From the NCBI RefSeq assembly GCF_910594005.1, contig NC_057818.1:61888001-61952000 (forward strand): a DNA stretch of 64,000 nt. Direction: 5' to 3'. A model generated the notes under the pieces. The model was given only the letters and a program-made list of their open reading frames with translations, made no database searches and was not told the origin of the DNA. Source of the DNA: Cervus elaphus (Eukaryota > Chordata > Mammalia > Artiodactyla > Cervidae). The position numbers and the translations under genes are program-made. This document shows, in pieces, positions 21,713-33,488 of this stretch (the stretch's first letter is position 1; each line of letters begins with the position of its first letter).

Positions 21713-22005
21713 TATGGTTTTCTTGATTAATAAAGTGAAAAAAGAGTCAATTACTTTCCGTAACCTGAGAAAGCAAGCTGTGTGTGAATTGTCCTTCATG
21801 TTGGGCATGCAGACAGTGTACACAGATGTGGATAAACTAGGTATTACCTTAATATTGTTTGGCCCAGACACCTGGGGGACAGTCTTAAGGAAATTCCAAG
21901 AGTAGATCTACAGAGGATTTAGCACATCTGAACTAGTAAACACAAACTGAAGTGATTTATCCAAGAAATACTGAACACTGTTGGGAAAATAAAATTAAAG
22001 ATAAA
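21713..22005. other. Intergenic, unrecognised
   Basis: A 63-codon plus-strand frame at 21,714-21,905 has no recognised match. Confidence 0.35.
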
Positions 22006-22300
22006 AATGAATGGGCCTGGAGATTATCATACTAGGTGAATAAGTCAGATAAAGACAGATTAAATGTCACTTACATGTGGAATCTAAAACAAATGATACC
22101 AATGAACCCATTTATAAAACAGAAACATCCTACTGTATAGCACAGGGAACTCTGCTCAATATCATGTGACAGCCTGGATGGGACAGAAGTTTGAGGGGAT
22201 ATAGACATATAATTGGCTGAGTCCCTCAACATTGCCACTTATCCTGACCCCTTAAAAGACCTGAATCAAAAAGAAAAAAAAAGAAAAAAAAAAAAGACCT
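22006..22300 (+). mobile_element. L1 3' end
   Basis: Matches the L1 3' region: 'ggagattatcatactagg', 'atgtggaatctaaaac', 'ctactgtatagcacaggga'. Ends in an A-rich tract. Confidence 0.7.
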
Positions 22301-22389
22301 GAATCCACTTGGGACACAGCAGTACTCTACACTCATCCCCATGCCACCCCCAAGTACAAAGCGCCTCTTCCCCTGCCATATCTTCACTG

Positions 22390-22742
22390 TTTTTTCCTTT
22401 TAACACTTTATTGGAGTATAGTTCATTCACAACATGGTGTTAGTTTCAGGCGTATAGCAAATTGAATCAGTTATACATACACATATATGCACTTTTTTAG
22501 ATTCTTTTCCCATTATAGCTCATTACAGAGTAGAATTCAGTAGAATTCTGTGCTTTATGTTAGGTCCTTATTAGTTATCTACTTTATATATACCAGTAGG
22601 TATATGTTAATCTTTATCTCCCAGTATCTCTCTCCACTTCTCAGCCCCTGATAACCATCTATTCCTGTTTGAAGAGAAGTTCATTTTTACCCTTTGTTTA
22701 GATTCCACAGATACAGTGATACCATATGTATTTGTCTTTCTC
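22390..22742 (-). mobile_element. L1 3' region
   Basis: Inverted L1 3' sequence ('tattggagtatagttcatt', 'gataaccatctattcctgt', 'tagattccacagata'). Confidence 0.65.
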
Positions 22743-22867
22743 TTTTGTCTCTTCTTGATAGAAAAGCTGAAGTCTTCCAGACCTCCCTGACACAAGAGAA
22801 AGACTCAAGCATCCAAAGGTTAGGACACAAGAACCAGACTCACTGTCTGATGCACATTTCTAAGTTC

Positions 22868-23047
22868 TTTTTAAAATATTTATATTTATTTGACTACATT
22901 GGTTGTTACTATTGGCACGTGGGGTCTTTCACACCAGCTTAATTGTTCTGTGCCATGTGGAATCTCACTTTCCCAACCAGTGACAGAACACATGTCCTCT
23001 GCATTGGAAGGCAAATTCCTAACCACTGGATCACAAGGGAAGTTCCA
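22868..23047 (-). mobile_element. CHR-like SINE, diverged
   Basis: Inverted body with 'gaaggcaaattcctaaccactggatcac' type end and 'agggaagttcc' head. Confidence 0.65.
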
Positions 23048-23293
23048 CATTTTTGAGTTTTACAGATATGGTAACTGCTACCAGAGGGAAAAATGCTGAC
23101 TGCACCCATGCCATAAACTGCTTCATCTTGATTCAGTGCGAAGTCTATGCCTAGGGCAGTTTCAAGAACTGGCCTTAGGAGAACTGGATTAACAGTATTT
23201 ATTGCTCATAATAATCTATATCTCTGGGGGCATCAAAATAACTGTAGCTTGTTCTGCCTGTGTATGTAAATAGGCACGTACAACTGGCTATAC
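23048..23293. other. Intergenic, unrecognised
   Basis: Nothing recognised. Confidence 0.35.
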
Positions 23294-23305
23294 AGAGATG
23301 CTACA

Positions 23306-23844
23306 CAATGGTCAGGATGTGGAAGCAAACTAGACGTCCATCAACAAATGAATAGATAAGGAAAACGTGTAAAGACAATGGACTATTAGTCATAAAAAGG
23401 AACGCGTTTGCATCAGCTGTAGTGAGGTGATGAATCTAGAGCCTGTTACAGAATGAAGTCAGAGAAATATTGTACATTAACACATATATATGGAATCTAG
23501 AAAAGTAGTACTGAGGAACCTACCTGTAAGGAGGAAATGGAGAGGTAGACAGAGAGAATGATCTTGTGGACAGAGTGGTGGAAGGAGAGGCTAGGACAAT
23601 TGAGAAAGTAGCAGTGAGATATACACACCATCGTGTGTAAAATAGCTAGTTAATCGGAAGCTGCTATATAATACATGGAGCCCAGTCAGTCACTCCGTGA
23701 TGACCTAAAAGGATAGAATGGGGGTGGGGGAGGGATGTCACAGAGGGAGGGGATACATATATATTTATGACTGACTCGAGATGATGTAAGGCAGAGACCA
23801 CAAGATTGTAAAGCAATTATCCTCCAATAAAGACAAAAAAAAAA
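23306..23844 (+). mobile_element. 5'-truncated ruminant L1 with target duplication
   Basis: L1 3' terminus ('gtggaagcaaactagacgtc', 'gtaaagcaattatcctccaa') ending in an A-run. Flanked by a perfect 12-bp duplication AGAGATGCTACA at 23,294-23,305 and 23,845-23,856. Confidence 0.9.
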
Positions 23845-23856
23845 AGAGATGCTACA

Positions 23857-24280
23857 GACCCACATGAATATGTTCCACTATTAAGAATATGACCCTCTAT
23901 GTCAAGAAGAAAAAGTTACAGAAGATGGTCCTTCACCTATAAGCCCATAGAAATGGAATGATGAAAAATAAATTTAAATAAATGGAATGATGTTCTGACA
24001 AATCGGAATTTGTAGGCAGCTTTTGGCCGGAAATAATTCTGTGCAGGAGGCACTCTGTTGTCTTATCACTAATGTTAAACCAGGCAGCCCTACGGTCTAC
24101 TCATCCCAAGTCCTAGCACATCTTTCAAACACTTTAATCACAAAATATCTTGCCTAACTTGTCTGTTCTATCCATAGATCAAAGCAGTAGACATGAAGTT
24201 ATTAACAGGTGATGATCACTTCCCTACTCCCCTAAGAAATCTTGTGAACAAACTATGTGACCAAGATATCCTCTAGAGCC
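23857..24280. other. Intergenic, unrecognised
   Basis: Includes a local 'aataaatggaatgatg' repeat near 23,950-24,000. No gene seen. Confidence 0.35.
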
Positions 24281-24402
24281 TAGAATTCCCTGGAGGTCCC
24301 GTGGTTAGGACTCTGTACTTTCAAAAGGGTGGCCAGCATTCAATACAAGGTCAAGGAATTAAGATCCTAGTTATGTGGCATAGCGAAAAAAAAAAAAAAG
24401 TA
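24281..24402 (+). mobile_element. CHR-type SINE, short form
   Basis: Head 'gaattccctggaggtcccgt', then 'aggtcaaggaattaagatcc' and an A-tail. Confidence 0.75.
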
Positions 24403-24840
24403 TACATATATATAAAAATTATGGTGGATATTTAACACAAATGGTTAACATATTTATAGACAGTCTCAAACTAATGTTTTAATGAAAAGAAGACAAAATC
24501 TAAAATTGAAAAGGGTTCACTCTTCTTAGTCATCCAAGACCCATGTTGGTATAACGACACTGAAGACTAAGTATTCATGGAGATAGAAGGGAGACAAGAC
24601 GTACCACATCCCCCCATGTGGTACCTCTGGAAGACCTATTATGTGAGAATGGGAATATTCCAACTTTGCTCAATCACTGTTCTCCAGGTGCTGTGTCACT
24701 CACAAATAAGAACTATCCCACCTGAAAAACAGGATCATTATTTTGTGATGGGTATAGAACAGAACATTTCAGAACCTTGAATCTAAAATGTTGTGGCTTG
24801 AAAAAACTTAAGCTAACCCTGTGGGAATGAGTTGGATCTG
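24403..24840. other. Intergenic, unrecognised
   Basis: No recognisable element. Confidence 0.35.
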
Positions 24841-24845
24841 TTTAG

Positions 24846-25688
24846 CCCAGTGAATCCAGCAAAGTCGCGGGATATAAGGTTAATACACAGAAATCACTTG
24901 CATTCATATATACGAACAATGAAAAAGCAGAAAGAGAAATTAAGGAATGAATCTCATTCACCATTGCAACAAAAAGAATGAAATAGCTAAGAATAAACCT
25001 ACCCAAGGAGACAAAAGGCCTGTATACGGAAAATTATAAGACACTAATGAGAGAAATCAGAAGACATAAAGAGATGGAGAGATATTTCATGACCCTGGGC
25101 GGGAAGAATCAATATTGTGAATATGACTCTACTACCAAATGCAATCTATAGATTCACTGTGATCCCTATCAAATTACCAATGGCATTTCTACAGAACTAG
25201 AACAAAAAATTTCACAATTCATATGGAAACACAAAGGATTCCGAATAGCCAAAACAGTCTTGACAAAGAATGGAGCTGGAGGAATCAACCTTCCTGACTT
25301 CAGACTATACTACAAAGCTACAGGCATCAAGACAGTATGGTACTGGCACAAAAACAGAAACATAGACAAATGGAACAAGATAGAGAACCAAGAGATAAAC
25401 CCACATACCTATGGGTACCTTATTTTTGACAAAGGAGGCAAGAGTATACAATGGGACAAAGATAGCCTCTTCAATAAGTGGTGCTGGGAAAATTGGACAG
25501 CTATGTGCAAAAGAATGAAATTAGAACACTTCCTAACACCATACAGAAAGACAAACTCAAAATTAAAGACGTAAATGTAAGACCAGACAAGGTGAAAAGA
25601 CAACCATCAGAATGGGAGAAAATAATAGCAAAGGAAACAACTGACAAAGAATTAGTTTACAAAATATACAAGTAGCTCATACAACGCA
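24846..25688 (+). mobile_element. L1 ORF2 3' portion, segment 1
   Basis: Encodes typical L1 ORF2p C-terminal region sequence (GGINLPDFRLYYKATGIKTV near 25,270), with frame breaks. First segment of an L1 later split by a Bov-tA and by a BovB. Confidence 0.9.
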
Positions 25689-25694
25689 ACGAGT

Positions 25695-25888
25695 GCTTCC
25701 CTTGTGGCTCAGCTGGTAAAGAATCCGCCTGCAATGCTATAAGATCTAGGTTCAATCTCTGAGTTGGGAAGATCCCCTGGAGAAGGGAAAGGCTACCCAC
25801 TCCAGTATTCTGGCCTGGAGTATTCCATGGACTGTATAGTCCATGGGGTCACAAAGAGTCAGATGCAAATAAGTGACTTTCACTTTCT
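25695..25888 (+). mobile_element. Bov-tA SINE in L1
   Basis: Complete Bov-tA interrupting L1 between 'agctcatacaacgcaac' and 'caactcaataccac'. The near-identical flanks (ACAACGCAA/ACAACTCAA) are the likely target duplication. Confidence 0.9.
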
Positions 25889-26014
25889 TTCACAACTCAA
25901 TACCACAAAAACAAACAAGTCAATCAAAAAGTGGGAAAAAGACCTAAAAAGACATTTCTCCAAAGACACACAGGTGGCTAACAAGAACATGAAAAGATGT
26001 TCAACATCACTATT
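25889..26014 (+). mobile_element. L1 segment 2
   Basis: L1 sequence 'gacatttctccaaagacaca' through 'gatgttcaacatcactatta', stopping at the BovB insertion. Confidence 0.9.
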
Positions 26015-27696
26015 AGTTCAGTTCAGTCGCTCAGTCGTGTCCAACTCTTTGTGACCCCACAAATTGCAGCACACCAGGCCTCCCTGTCCATCACCAACTC
26101 CCAAAGTTTACTCAAACTCATGCCCATCAAGTCGGTGATGCCATCCCGCCATCTCATCCTCTGTCGTCTCCTTCTCCTCCTGCCCCCAATCCCTCCCAGC
26201 ATCAGAGTCTTTTCGCACGAGGTAGCCAAAGTATTGGAGGTTCAGCTTCAGCATCAGTCCTTCCAATGAACACCCAGGACTGATCTCCTTTAGGATGGAC
26301 TGGTTGGATCTCCTTGCAGTCCAAGGGACTCTCAAGAGTCTTCTCCAACACCACAGTTCAAAAGCATCAATTCTTCGGCACTCAGCTTTCTTCACAGTCC
26401 AACTCTCACATCCATACATGACCACTGGAAAAACCATAGCCTTGACCAGACGGACCTTTGTTGGCAAAGTAATGTCTCTGCTTTTTAACATGCTATCAAG
26501 GTTGGTCATAACTTTCCTTCCAAGGAGTAAGCGTCTTTTAATTTCATGGCTGCAGTCACCATCTGCAGTGATTTTGGAGCCCAAAAAAATAAAGTCTGAC
26601 ACTGTTTCCACTGTCTCCCCATCTATTTCCCATGAGGTGCTGGGACCAAATGCCATGATCTTAGTTTTCTGAATGTTGAGCTTTAAGCCAACTTTTTCAC
26701 TCTCCTCTTTCACTTTCATCAAGAGGCTTTTCAGTCCCTCTTCACTTTCTGCCATAAGGGTGGTGTCATCTGCATATCTGAGGTTATTGATATTTCTCCC
26801 AGCAATCTTGATTCCAGCTTGTGCTTCTTCCAGCCCAGCGTTTCTCATGATGTACTCTGCATAGAAGTTAAATAAGCAGGGTGACAATATACAGCCTTGA
26901 CATACTCCTTTTCCTATTTGGAACCAGTCTGTTGTTCCACGTCCAGTTCTAACTGTTCCTTCCTGACCTGCATACAGGTTTCTCAAGAGGCAGGTCAGGT
27001 GGTCTGGTATTCCCATCTCCTTCAGAATTTTCCACAGTTTATTGTCATCCACACAGTCAAAGACTTTGGCATAGTCAATAAAGCAGAAACAGATGTTTTT
27101 CTGGAACTCTCTTGCTTTTTCGATGATCCAGCGGATATTGGCAATTTGATCTCTGGTTCCTCTGCCTTTTCTAAAACCAGCTTGAAAATCTGGAAGTTCA
27201 CGGTTCACCTATTGCTGAAGCCTGGCTTGGAGAATTTTGAGCATTCCTTTACTAGCGTGTGAGATGAGTACAATTGTGCGGTAGTTTGAGCATTCTTTGG
27301 CATTGCCTTTCTTAGGGACTGGAATGAAAACGGACCTTTTCCAGTCCTGTGGCCACTGCTGAGTTTTCCAAATTTGCTGGCATATGGAGTGTAGCACTTT
27401 CACAGCATCATCTTTCAGGATTTGAACTAGCTCAACTGGAATTCCATCACATCCACTAGCTTTGTTCGTAGTGATGCTTTCTAAGGCCCACTTGACTTCA
27501 CATTCCAGGATGTCTGGCTCTAGGTGAGTGATCACAACATCGTGATTATCTGGGTCATGAAGATCTTTTTTGTACAGTTCTTCTGTGTATTCTTGCCACC
27601 TCTTCTTCATATCTTCTGCTTCTGTTAGGTCCATACCATTTCTGTCCTTTATCAAACCCATCTTTGCCTGAAATGTTCCCTTGATATCTCTTGAAT
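26015..27696 (-). mobile_element. BovB LINE, 3' part (reverse transcriptase)
   Basis: Minus-strand RTE-type reverse transcriptase. Two long open stretches (27,661-27,209 and 27,208-26,108) are separated by one stop, TAG at 27,206-27,208. The fingers and palm are well kept: NKASGCDGIPVELVQILKDD, FRKGRGTRDQIANIRWII, NINNLRYADDTTLMAESEEG with the catalytic YADD, and FIFLGSKITADGDCSHEIKR. The 3' tail TTCAGTTCAGTCGCTCAGTC is at the left end. One of the better preserved copies here, yet inactive because its 5' part is inverted. Confidence 0.95.
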
Positions 27697-28686
27697 TTAA
27701 CTCAGATGAACTTTATATCTACTACTATGGGCAGGAATCCCTTAGAAGAAATGGAGTAGCCATCATAGTCAACAAGAGTCCAAAATGCAGTACTTGGATG
27801 CAATCTCAAAAATGACAGAATGATCTCTGTTCATTTCCAAGGCAAACCATTCAATATGACGGTAATCCAAGCCTATGCCCCAACTAGTAACACTGAAGAA
27901 CCTGAAGTTGAACGGTTCTATGAAGACCTACAAGACCTTTTAGAACTAACACCCAAAAAAGATCTCCTTTTCATTAAAGGGGACTAGAATGCAAAAGTAG
28001 GAACTCAAGAAACACCTGGAGTGACAGGCAAATTTGGCTTTGGAGTACGGCATGAAGCAGGGCAAAGGATAATCGAATTTTGCCAAGAGAATGCACTGAT
28101 CATAGCAAACACCCTCTTCCAACAACACAAGAAGAGACTCTACACATGGACATCACCAGATGGTCAACCCAAAATCAGACTGATTATATTCTTTGCAGCC
28201 AAAGATGGAGAAGCTCTATACAGTCAGCAAAAACAAGACCAGGAGCTAACTGTGGCTCATGAACTCCTTATTGCCAAATTCAGACTTAAACTGAAGAAAG
28301 TAGGGGAAACCACTAGACCATTCAGCTATGACCTAAATCAAATCCCTTATGACTATACAGTGGAAGTGAGAAATAGATTTAAGGGACTAGATCTGATAGA
28401 CAGAGAGCCTGATGAACTATGGACGGAGGTTTGTCACATTGTACAGAAGACGGGGATCAAGACCATCCCCATGGAAAAGAAATGCAAAAAGGCAAAATGG
28501 TTGTCTGAGGAGGACTTACAAATAGCTGTGAAAAGAAGAGAAGCGAAAAGCAAAGGAGAAAAGGAAAGATACTCCCACTTGAATGCAGAGTTCCAAAGAA
28601 TAGCCAGGAGAGATAAGAAAGCCTTCCTCAGCGATCAATGCAAAGAAATAGAGGAAAACAACAGAATGGGAAAGACTAGAGATCAC
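27697..28686 (+). mobile_element. BovB LINE, inverted 5' part (endonuclease)
   Basis: Plus-strand BovB apurinic-type endonuclease region and N-terminal RT region: MTVIQAYAPTSNTEEPEVER near 27,860, then 28,021-28,722 with WTSPDGQPKIRLIIFFAAKD and KAKWLSEEDLQIAVKRREAK. The frame has a TAG at about 27,985 where an Asp codon is expected (KGD*NAKVG). Sequence to 28,686 belongs before the segment at 27,661 in element order, but in opposite orientation, as produced by twin priming. Confidence 0.92.
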
Positions 28687-29558
28687 TCATTATTAGAGAA
28701 ATGCAAATCAAAACTACAATAAGATACCACCTCACACTAGTCAGAATGGCCATCATCAAAAAGTCTATGAACAATAAATGCTGGAGAGGGTGTGGAGAAA
28801 AGAGAACACTCTTGCACTGTTGGTGGGAATGTAAACTGATACAACCATTATGGAAAATGGTATGAAGACTCCTTAAGAAACTAGGAATAAAACACCAGAT
28901 GACCCAGCAATCCCACTCCTAGGGATATACCCTGAGGAAACCAAAATTAGAGACACACGTACCCCAATGTTCATTGCAGTACTATTTACAATAGCTAGAA
29001 CATCAAAGCAACCTAGATGTCCATTGACAGATGGCTAAAGAAGCTGTGGTACATATATACAATGGAATACTACTCAGCCATAAAAAGGAATGTATTTGAG
29101 TCAGTTCTAATGAGGTGGAGGAACCTAGAGCCTATTCTACAGAGTGAAGTAAGTCAGAAAGAGAAATACAAATATCGTACACTGACGCATATATATGGGA
29201 ATCTAAGAAGATGGTACTGATGAATTTATTTTCAGGGCAGCAATGTAGGAACAGATCTATGGACATGGGGGAAAGAAGGCAGGTTAAAGTGAGTTATATG
29301 GAAAGAGTAGCATGAAAATTTAGAGTATCATATATAAAATAGATAGCCAGCGGGAATTTGTTATGATTCAGGGAACTCAAACAGGGGCTTTGTGACAGGC
29401 TGAACGGTGGGATGGTGAGGGAGATGGGAGGGATGTTCAGGAGGGACGGGCATGGCTGTATTCTTGTTGATGTATGTTAGAAAACCACAAAATTCGGTAA
29501 AGCAATTATCCTTCAATTTAAAAATTCTTTAAAAAATAAAATGTTCTAACCAAAAAGA
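28687..29558 (+). mobile_element. L1 segment 3 and 3' end
   Basis: Resumes L1 directly after the BovB ('ttattagagaaatgcaaatc', 'tcagaatggccatcatcaaa', 'gttggtgggaatgtaaactg', 'aatactactcagccataaaa') and ends with the ruminant L1 3' end 'ggtaaagcaattatccttca'. Confidence 0.95.
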
Positions 29559-30590
29559 AAAAAGAAATCTGTGGTCATAAGCATGTTTATTTCACCGTGT
29601 GACCTACGGTGCCTATTGTTTACCTCAATCACCTCTATTCCTAAAGGGCATTCATTCACTGTCTAAGTGGGGAATGATTCCAATCTTTAAATATGTAGCA
29701 AGAAACAAAATGAATACCCTGACTTCACGTAGCTTATATAAGGTAATTTCACCAAGATCATGATGAAGGTAAGTACAATGAAATTGTATATGAACAATGA
29801 TAGTGACAGGAAGTCCTGGTTTAAAAACAGATTCAGGAAATACCTAGATGATAAGAAGATATTTGAACAAAACCAATAATTAACTGAGAATGTGTTATGC
29901 AAATACACATGGGGACCATTAGCCAAAGGAAGTAATTTAACCATGTCCTCTAGAATTGGGAATGGGCAAGAAAATGAATTGTGAACAGGAGAACCCAGCA
30001 GGAGCACAATGCATTCGCTGGATACACTGGACATTTCTGGGCTCCAAAAAACAAGAGAATAAATCTGTGTTGGTTTAAGGTACTTAAATTTGTGGCAGTT
30101 TGTAATAGGAGACACAGAAACGTTAATATGGTGTATGTAGAAAAGCAAGGGTCTATAAAAATATCTAGAAAAAGTATAATTTGCAAGGATAGGAACCACA
30201 CGAAAAAACTGAATGCAATTCTTTCATAACTGCCATTTACAAACTGGAATTGAAATTTTAGAACATACATATTTGTATGCAAAAAGTAAAAGAAAAACTT
30301 AATCTAGCCAAACACGGGCTTTTATGCTGAAAAATAGCATGGTAGTAAAAGTTAAAAATAACCTTTTATTTAGGGCATTTTTGAGAAACAAACCATAGTC
30401 GTTGAATTGCAAGGCAAATATACCATATTCATTGATTGGGAGGAACAAGAAATATCACCTCACCTCAATGGAACATTTGTTTTAATCCACTTCTAGTCAA
30501 CACATTTATACACTCAAATAAAATTATTCTAATCATAAGAAAGGGAAAAATAATGAGAGCTAAAATATCTGAGAGCAATGAAGTGGTTGG
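29559..30590. other. Intergenic, unrecognised
   Basis: AT-rich. Overlapping minus-strand frames at 29,687-30,282 are hydrophobic but have no recognised domain. Confidence 0.4.
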
Positions 30591-31000
30591 GATCACTCCA
30601 CATGATATCAAGATTTCAAAGATTTCAGTTGGTGGAGGATACTGTCCAACACCCCTTGTGGCCTATGAATGAAAGTGCACCCTGAACATAATGAGTATGA
30701 TGAGCCATGACCTAGTTTTACATTATTCTGTTTCTACCTGACCCTAATTCACAGACTATTCAATTTGACAATTTCAGCTGGATGTGAAGAAAGGGTACCT
30801 AATGAAGTTGGTCCTTCATCTTACTCTTTTCCAGGGAATATTGTGAAAGGCCTATAAAAGTGTAAGATCAACAGACTTCATGTTGAAAGACATGAAAGGT
30901 AACGTACTCAAAATCACTGACTATTCATACAATGAAGATACCCGGCCATTTCAACATATCTCCTTCAACTTCTCATATAAACATAATGTCATAAGTGTTT
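30591..31000. repeat. Paralogous block, copy A
   Basis: Related to 48,670-49,200 and 62,460-62,890: shared 'caccctgaacataatgag', 'taattcacagactattcaa', 'gtgtaagatcaacagactt' and 'cttcatgttgaa'. A non-coding part of the ancestral tandem unit. Confidence 0.75.
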
Positions 31001-31210
31001 GGGCTTCTCACGTGGCTCAGTGGTTAGAACCAGCCTGCCAAACAGGACATATGGGAGACACAGTTTCCATCCCTGGGTTGGGAAGATCCCCTGGAGAAGG
31101 AAACGCTACCCTCTCCAGTATTCTTGCCTGGAAAATCCCATGGACAGAGGGACTGGTGGGGTACAGTCCATGTGATCACAGAGTCTGAGATGACTGGGAG
31201 ATTAACCCAC
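31001..31210 (+). mobile_element. Bov-tA SINE
   Basis: Head 'gggcttctcacgtggctcag', body 'gaagatcccctggagaagga', tail 'gagtctgagatgactgggag'. Confidence 0.9.
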
Positions 31211-31215
31211 CACAA

Positions 31216-31524
31216 GTTTGATTTTTTATTTTGTCATGCTGGGTCTTCGTTGTGGTGCAGGCTTTTTCTCTAGTTACAGTACACAAGGGCTACTCTCAAT
31301 TTGCAGTGTATGGACTTTTCATTGCTGTGGGTTCTCCTGTTGGATAGCACTGGCTCTAGGCTTCAGTAGTTGCAGCTCCCAGGCTCTAGAACATAGGACA
31401 ACAGTTATGGACCATGGGTTTCATTGCTCCATGGCATGTAGGATCTTCCTGGATCAGTGATGGAGTCCGTGACTCCAACATTTAATAAGAGGATTCTTTA
31501 CCTGAAGCCACCACTGAAGCCCCC
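31216..31524 (-). mobile_element. CHR-type SINE
   Basis: Inverted long form: 'ttgtcatgctgggtcttcgt', 'caggctctagaacatagga', and a degenerate head 'ccaccactgaagcccc'. Confidence 0.8.
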
Positions 31525-31744
31525 ATATTATAAGTTTTAACATAACATGGTGTGACCTGTAATGACTCTACAGCTTTTACTATCTTAGAGAACCAAAGAC
31601 TCATTCATTTACAGTTATCTATTCCCTGCTGTGGGCTCTCTTTTAAGTAATGCTCACAAAATTCACCAAATCCATAACATTTGAAGAGTTCTTTGGTGAC
31701 ATCTGAGGACACAATGTTTCTCAACAATGTTTTTACATGGACAG
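31525..31744. repeat. Paralogous block, copy A (continued)
   Basis: Continues copy A after the SINEs. 'taagttttaacat', 'gtgacctgtaatgactct' parallel 63,169-63,200 and 49,143-49,180. Confidence 0.65.
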
Positions 31745-32057
31745 TATACATGTATGGGAATCAAGACAGCCAGGAGAAATATCAACAACCTCAGATATGC
31801 AGATGATACCACTCAAATGGCAGACAGTGAAGAGGCACTAAAAGGCCTCTTGATGAAGGTTCAAGAGGAGAGTGAAAAAGCTGGCTTAAAACTCAACAAT
31901 AAAAAAAAAAAGATTATGGCATCCGGTCTCATCACTTCATGGGAAACAGATGGGGAAAAAGCAGAAACAGTGTCAAATTTCATTTTCTTGGGCTCCAAAA
32001 CCACTGTGGACTGTGACTGCACTCATAAAATTAAAACACACTTGCTCCTTGGAAGAA
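31745..32057 (+). mobile_element. BovB LINE internal fragment joined to finger exon
   Basis: BovB from 'caggagaaatatcaacaacc' (NINNLRYADDTTQMADSEEA, YADD kept) to 'cttgctccttggaaga'. It stops mid-element directly against zinc-finger sequence, so this is a recombination or deletion breakpoint rather than a normal BovB 3' end. Confidence 0.85.
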
Positions 32058-33108
32058 CATTTCTCTCTGTGATGAATACGCTTATGAACTGAAAGGGCGG
32101 ATGTTTGCCGAAACATCTTGCCACACTCTTTACATTTGTAAGGTTTCTCTCCAGTATGAACTGTATCATGATGTGTAAGGTAGCTCTTGTTGCTAAAGAC
32201 CTTCCCACACTCATTACATTTGTAAGGTTTCTCTCCAGCATGATTTCTATTATGAAGTATAAGGTATTTCTTGCTGCTGAAGACCTTCCCACACTCATTA
32301 CATTTGTAAGGTTTCTCTCCAGTATGAGTCCTCAGATGGCTTGTAAGGCTGTTCTTATGCCGATAAAGCTTGCCACACTCATTACATTTGTAAGGTTTCT
32401 CTCCAGTATGAATAATCAGATGGCTTGCAAGGCTGTACTTATACCGAAAAAGCTTGCCACAATCATTATATTGGTAAGGTTTCTCTCCAGTATGAATTCT
32501 ATTATGAATTGGAAGGTAATTCTTTCTACTGAAAACCTTGCCACACTCATCACATTTGTAAGGTTTCTCCCCAGAATGACTTCTTTGATGATCAACTGCA
32601 AGACTTTCTTTTTGACTAAAGTCCTTGCCACACTCATTATATTTGTAAGGTCTCTCTCTAGCATGAATATGCTAATGAAATGAAAAGGTGGCCCTATGCC
32701 AAAAGACCTTGCCACATTCATTATATTTATAAAGTTTCCTTCCAGTATGAATTCTATTATGAATTTTAAGGTTTATCTTTCTACTGAGGAGCTTCCCATA
32801 TTCATTACATTTGTAAGGTTTCTCTCCTACATGAATTATTTGACGATGACGTGTAAGGTTTCCTTTTTGAGTAAAGACCTTGCCCAACTCATTACATTTG
32901 CAAGGTTTCTCTCCAGTGTGAATTCTCTGAGAACATTCACGGATTCTTTGACTAAAGTCCTTGCCACGTTCTTTAAATTTGTCAGGTTTTTCTTCATTGT
33001 GGATTCTGTTATGAATTATCAGTAGTGAATTCTTACTGAAGACCACTTGTCTTTTATCAGCTTCTGCTTTTAGTTGTAATTTCTTGATCACATGTTCACG
33101 AGACATAG
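32058..33108 (-). pseudogene. Unit 3 C2H2 finger exon, truncated
   Basis: The start keeps only the first linker residues (HVIKKLQLKAEADKRQVV) and then jumps straight into finger sequence (FSKNSLLIIHNRIH), so roughly 130 linker residues are deleted. The intron-exon join lacks the AG seen in units 2 and 4 (AACTATGTCTCG). About 12 fingers follow in one frame. Fingers 1-6 have all lost at least one Cys (for example CNELGKVF, CNEYGKLL, YNECGKVF), and a TAG lies at 32,672-32,674 within finger 5-6. Finger 8 has Tyr for Cys (YNDCGKLF). Fingers 7 and 9-11 are intact. Finger 12 (CKECGKMFRQTSALSVHKRIH) runs into BovB at about 32,057. A degraded gene body. Confidence 0.92.
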
Positions 33109-33488
33109 TTAAAACATAGAAAACCACAATTATCCTGTGTATTAAAATTCATAAATAAATGTCTCACATTAAATACATGCTACTACACTAAAAAACCACT
33201 TATACCAAACAAAGCAAAGCAAACACCTAGAATCACCTATGATGAGCTTATAAAACACAAAGGAATAGGATTAGTTTCTAAGAAAAAAACTGATCAGAGA
33301 TAATTCTAATATTTCTAAGAGCACTGCCGTTTTAAATAAGTGGTGACAAAAACACTCAACCTAAACAAACTCCTTTTGGGAATCAAAGAAATTGTATATT
33401 TCCCCTATGCCCACAATCTATGGATCAAGTAATGAAACACTGCTGCTTCAATACCAAGGAGAAAAAAATCATAATTTACATATATTCT
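33109..33488. other. Unit 3 intron, finger side
   Basis: Resembles 52,856-53,200 of unit 4 ('attcataaataaatgt', 'ataccaaa', 'gataattctaat'). No exon seen. Confidence 0.6.

Noticed and set aside
26108..28722. BovB open frames as an active retrotransposon
   Set aside because: The 5' half is inverted relative to the 3' half, and stops interrupt both parts. It cannot be a functional unit.
29687..30282. Hydrophobic minus-strand frames as a membrane protein
   Set aside because: AT-rich sequence gives Phe/Leu/Ile-rich frames by composition; frames overlap each other and no family is recognised.
32105..32683. 192-codon plus-strand open frame opposite the unit 3 fingers
   Set aside because: It is the antisense shadow of the repeated finger codons (repeating FVRFLSSMN units), a regular by-product of C2H2 arrays. 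The plus-strand frames at 3770-4099 and 51,891-52,235 are the same.
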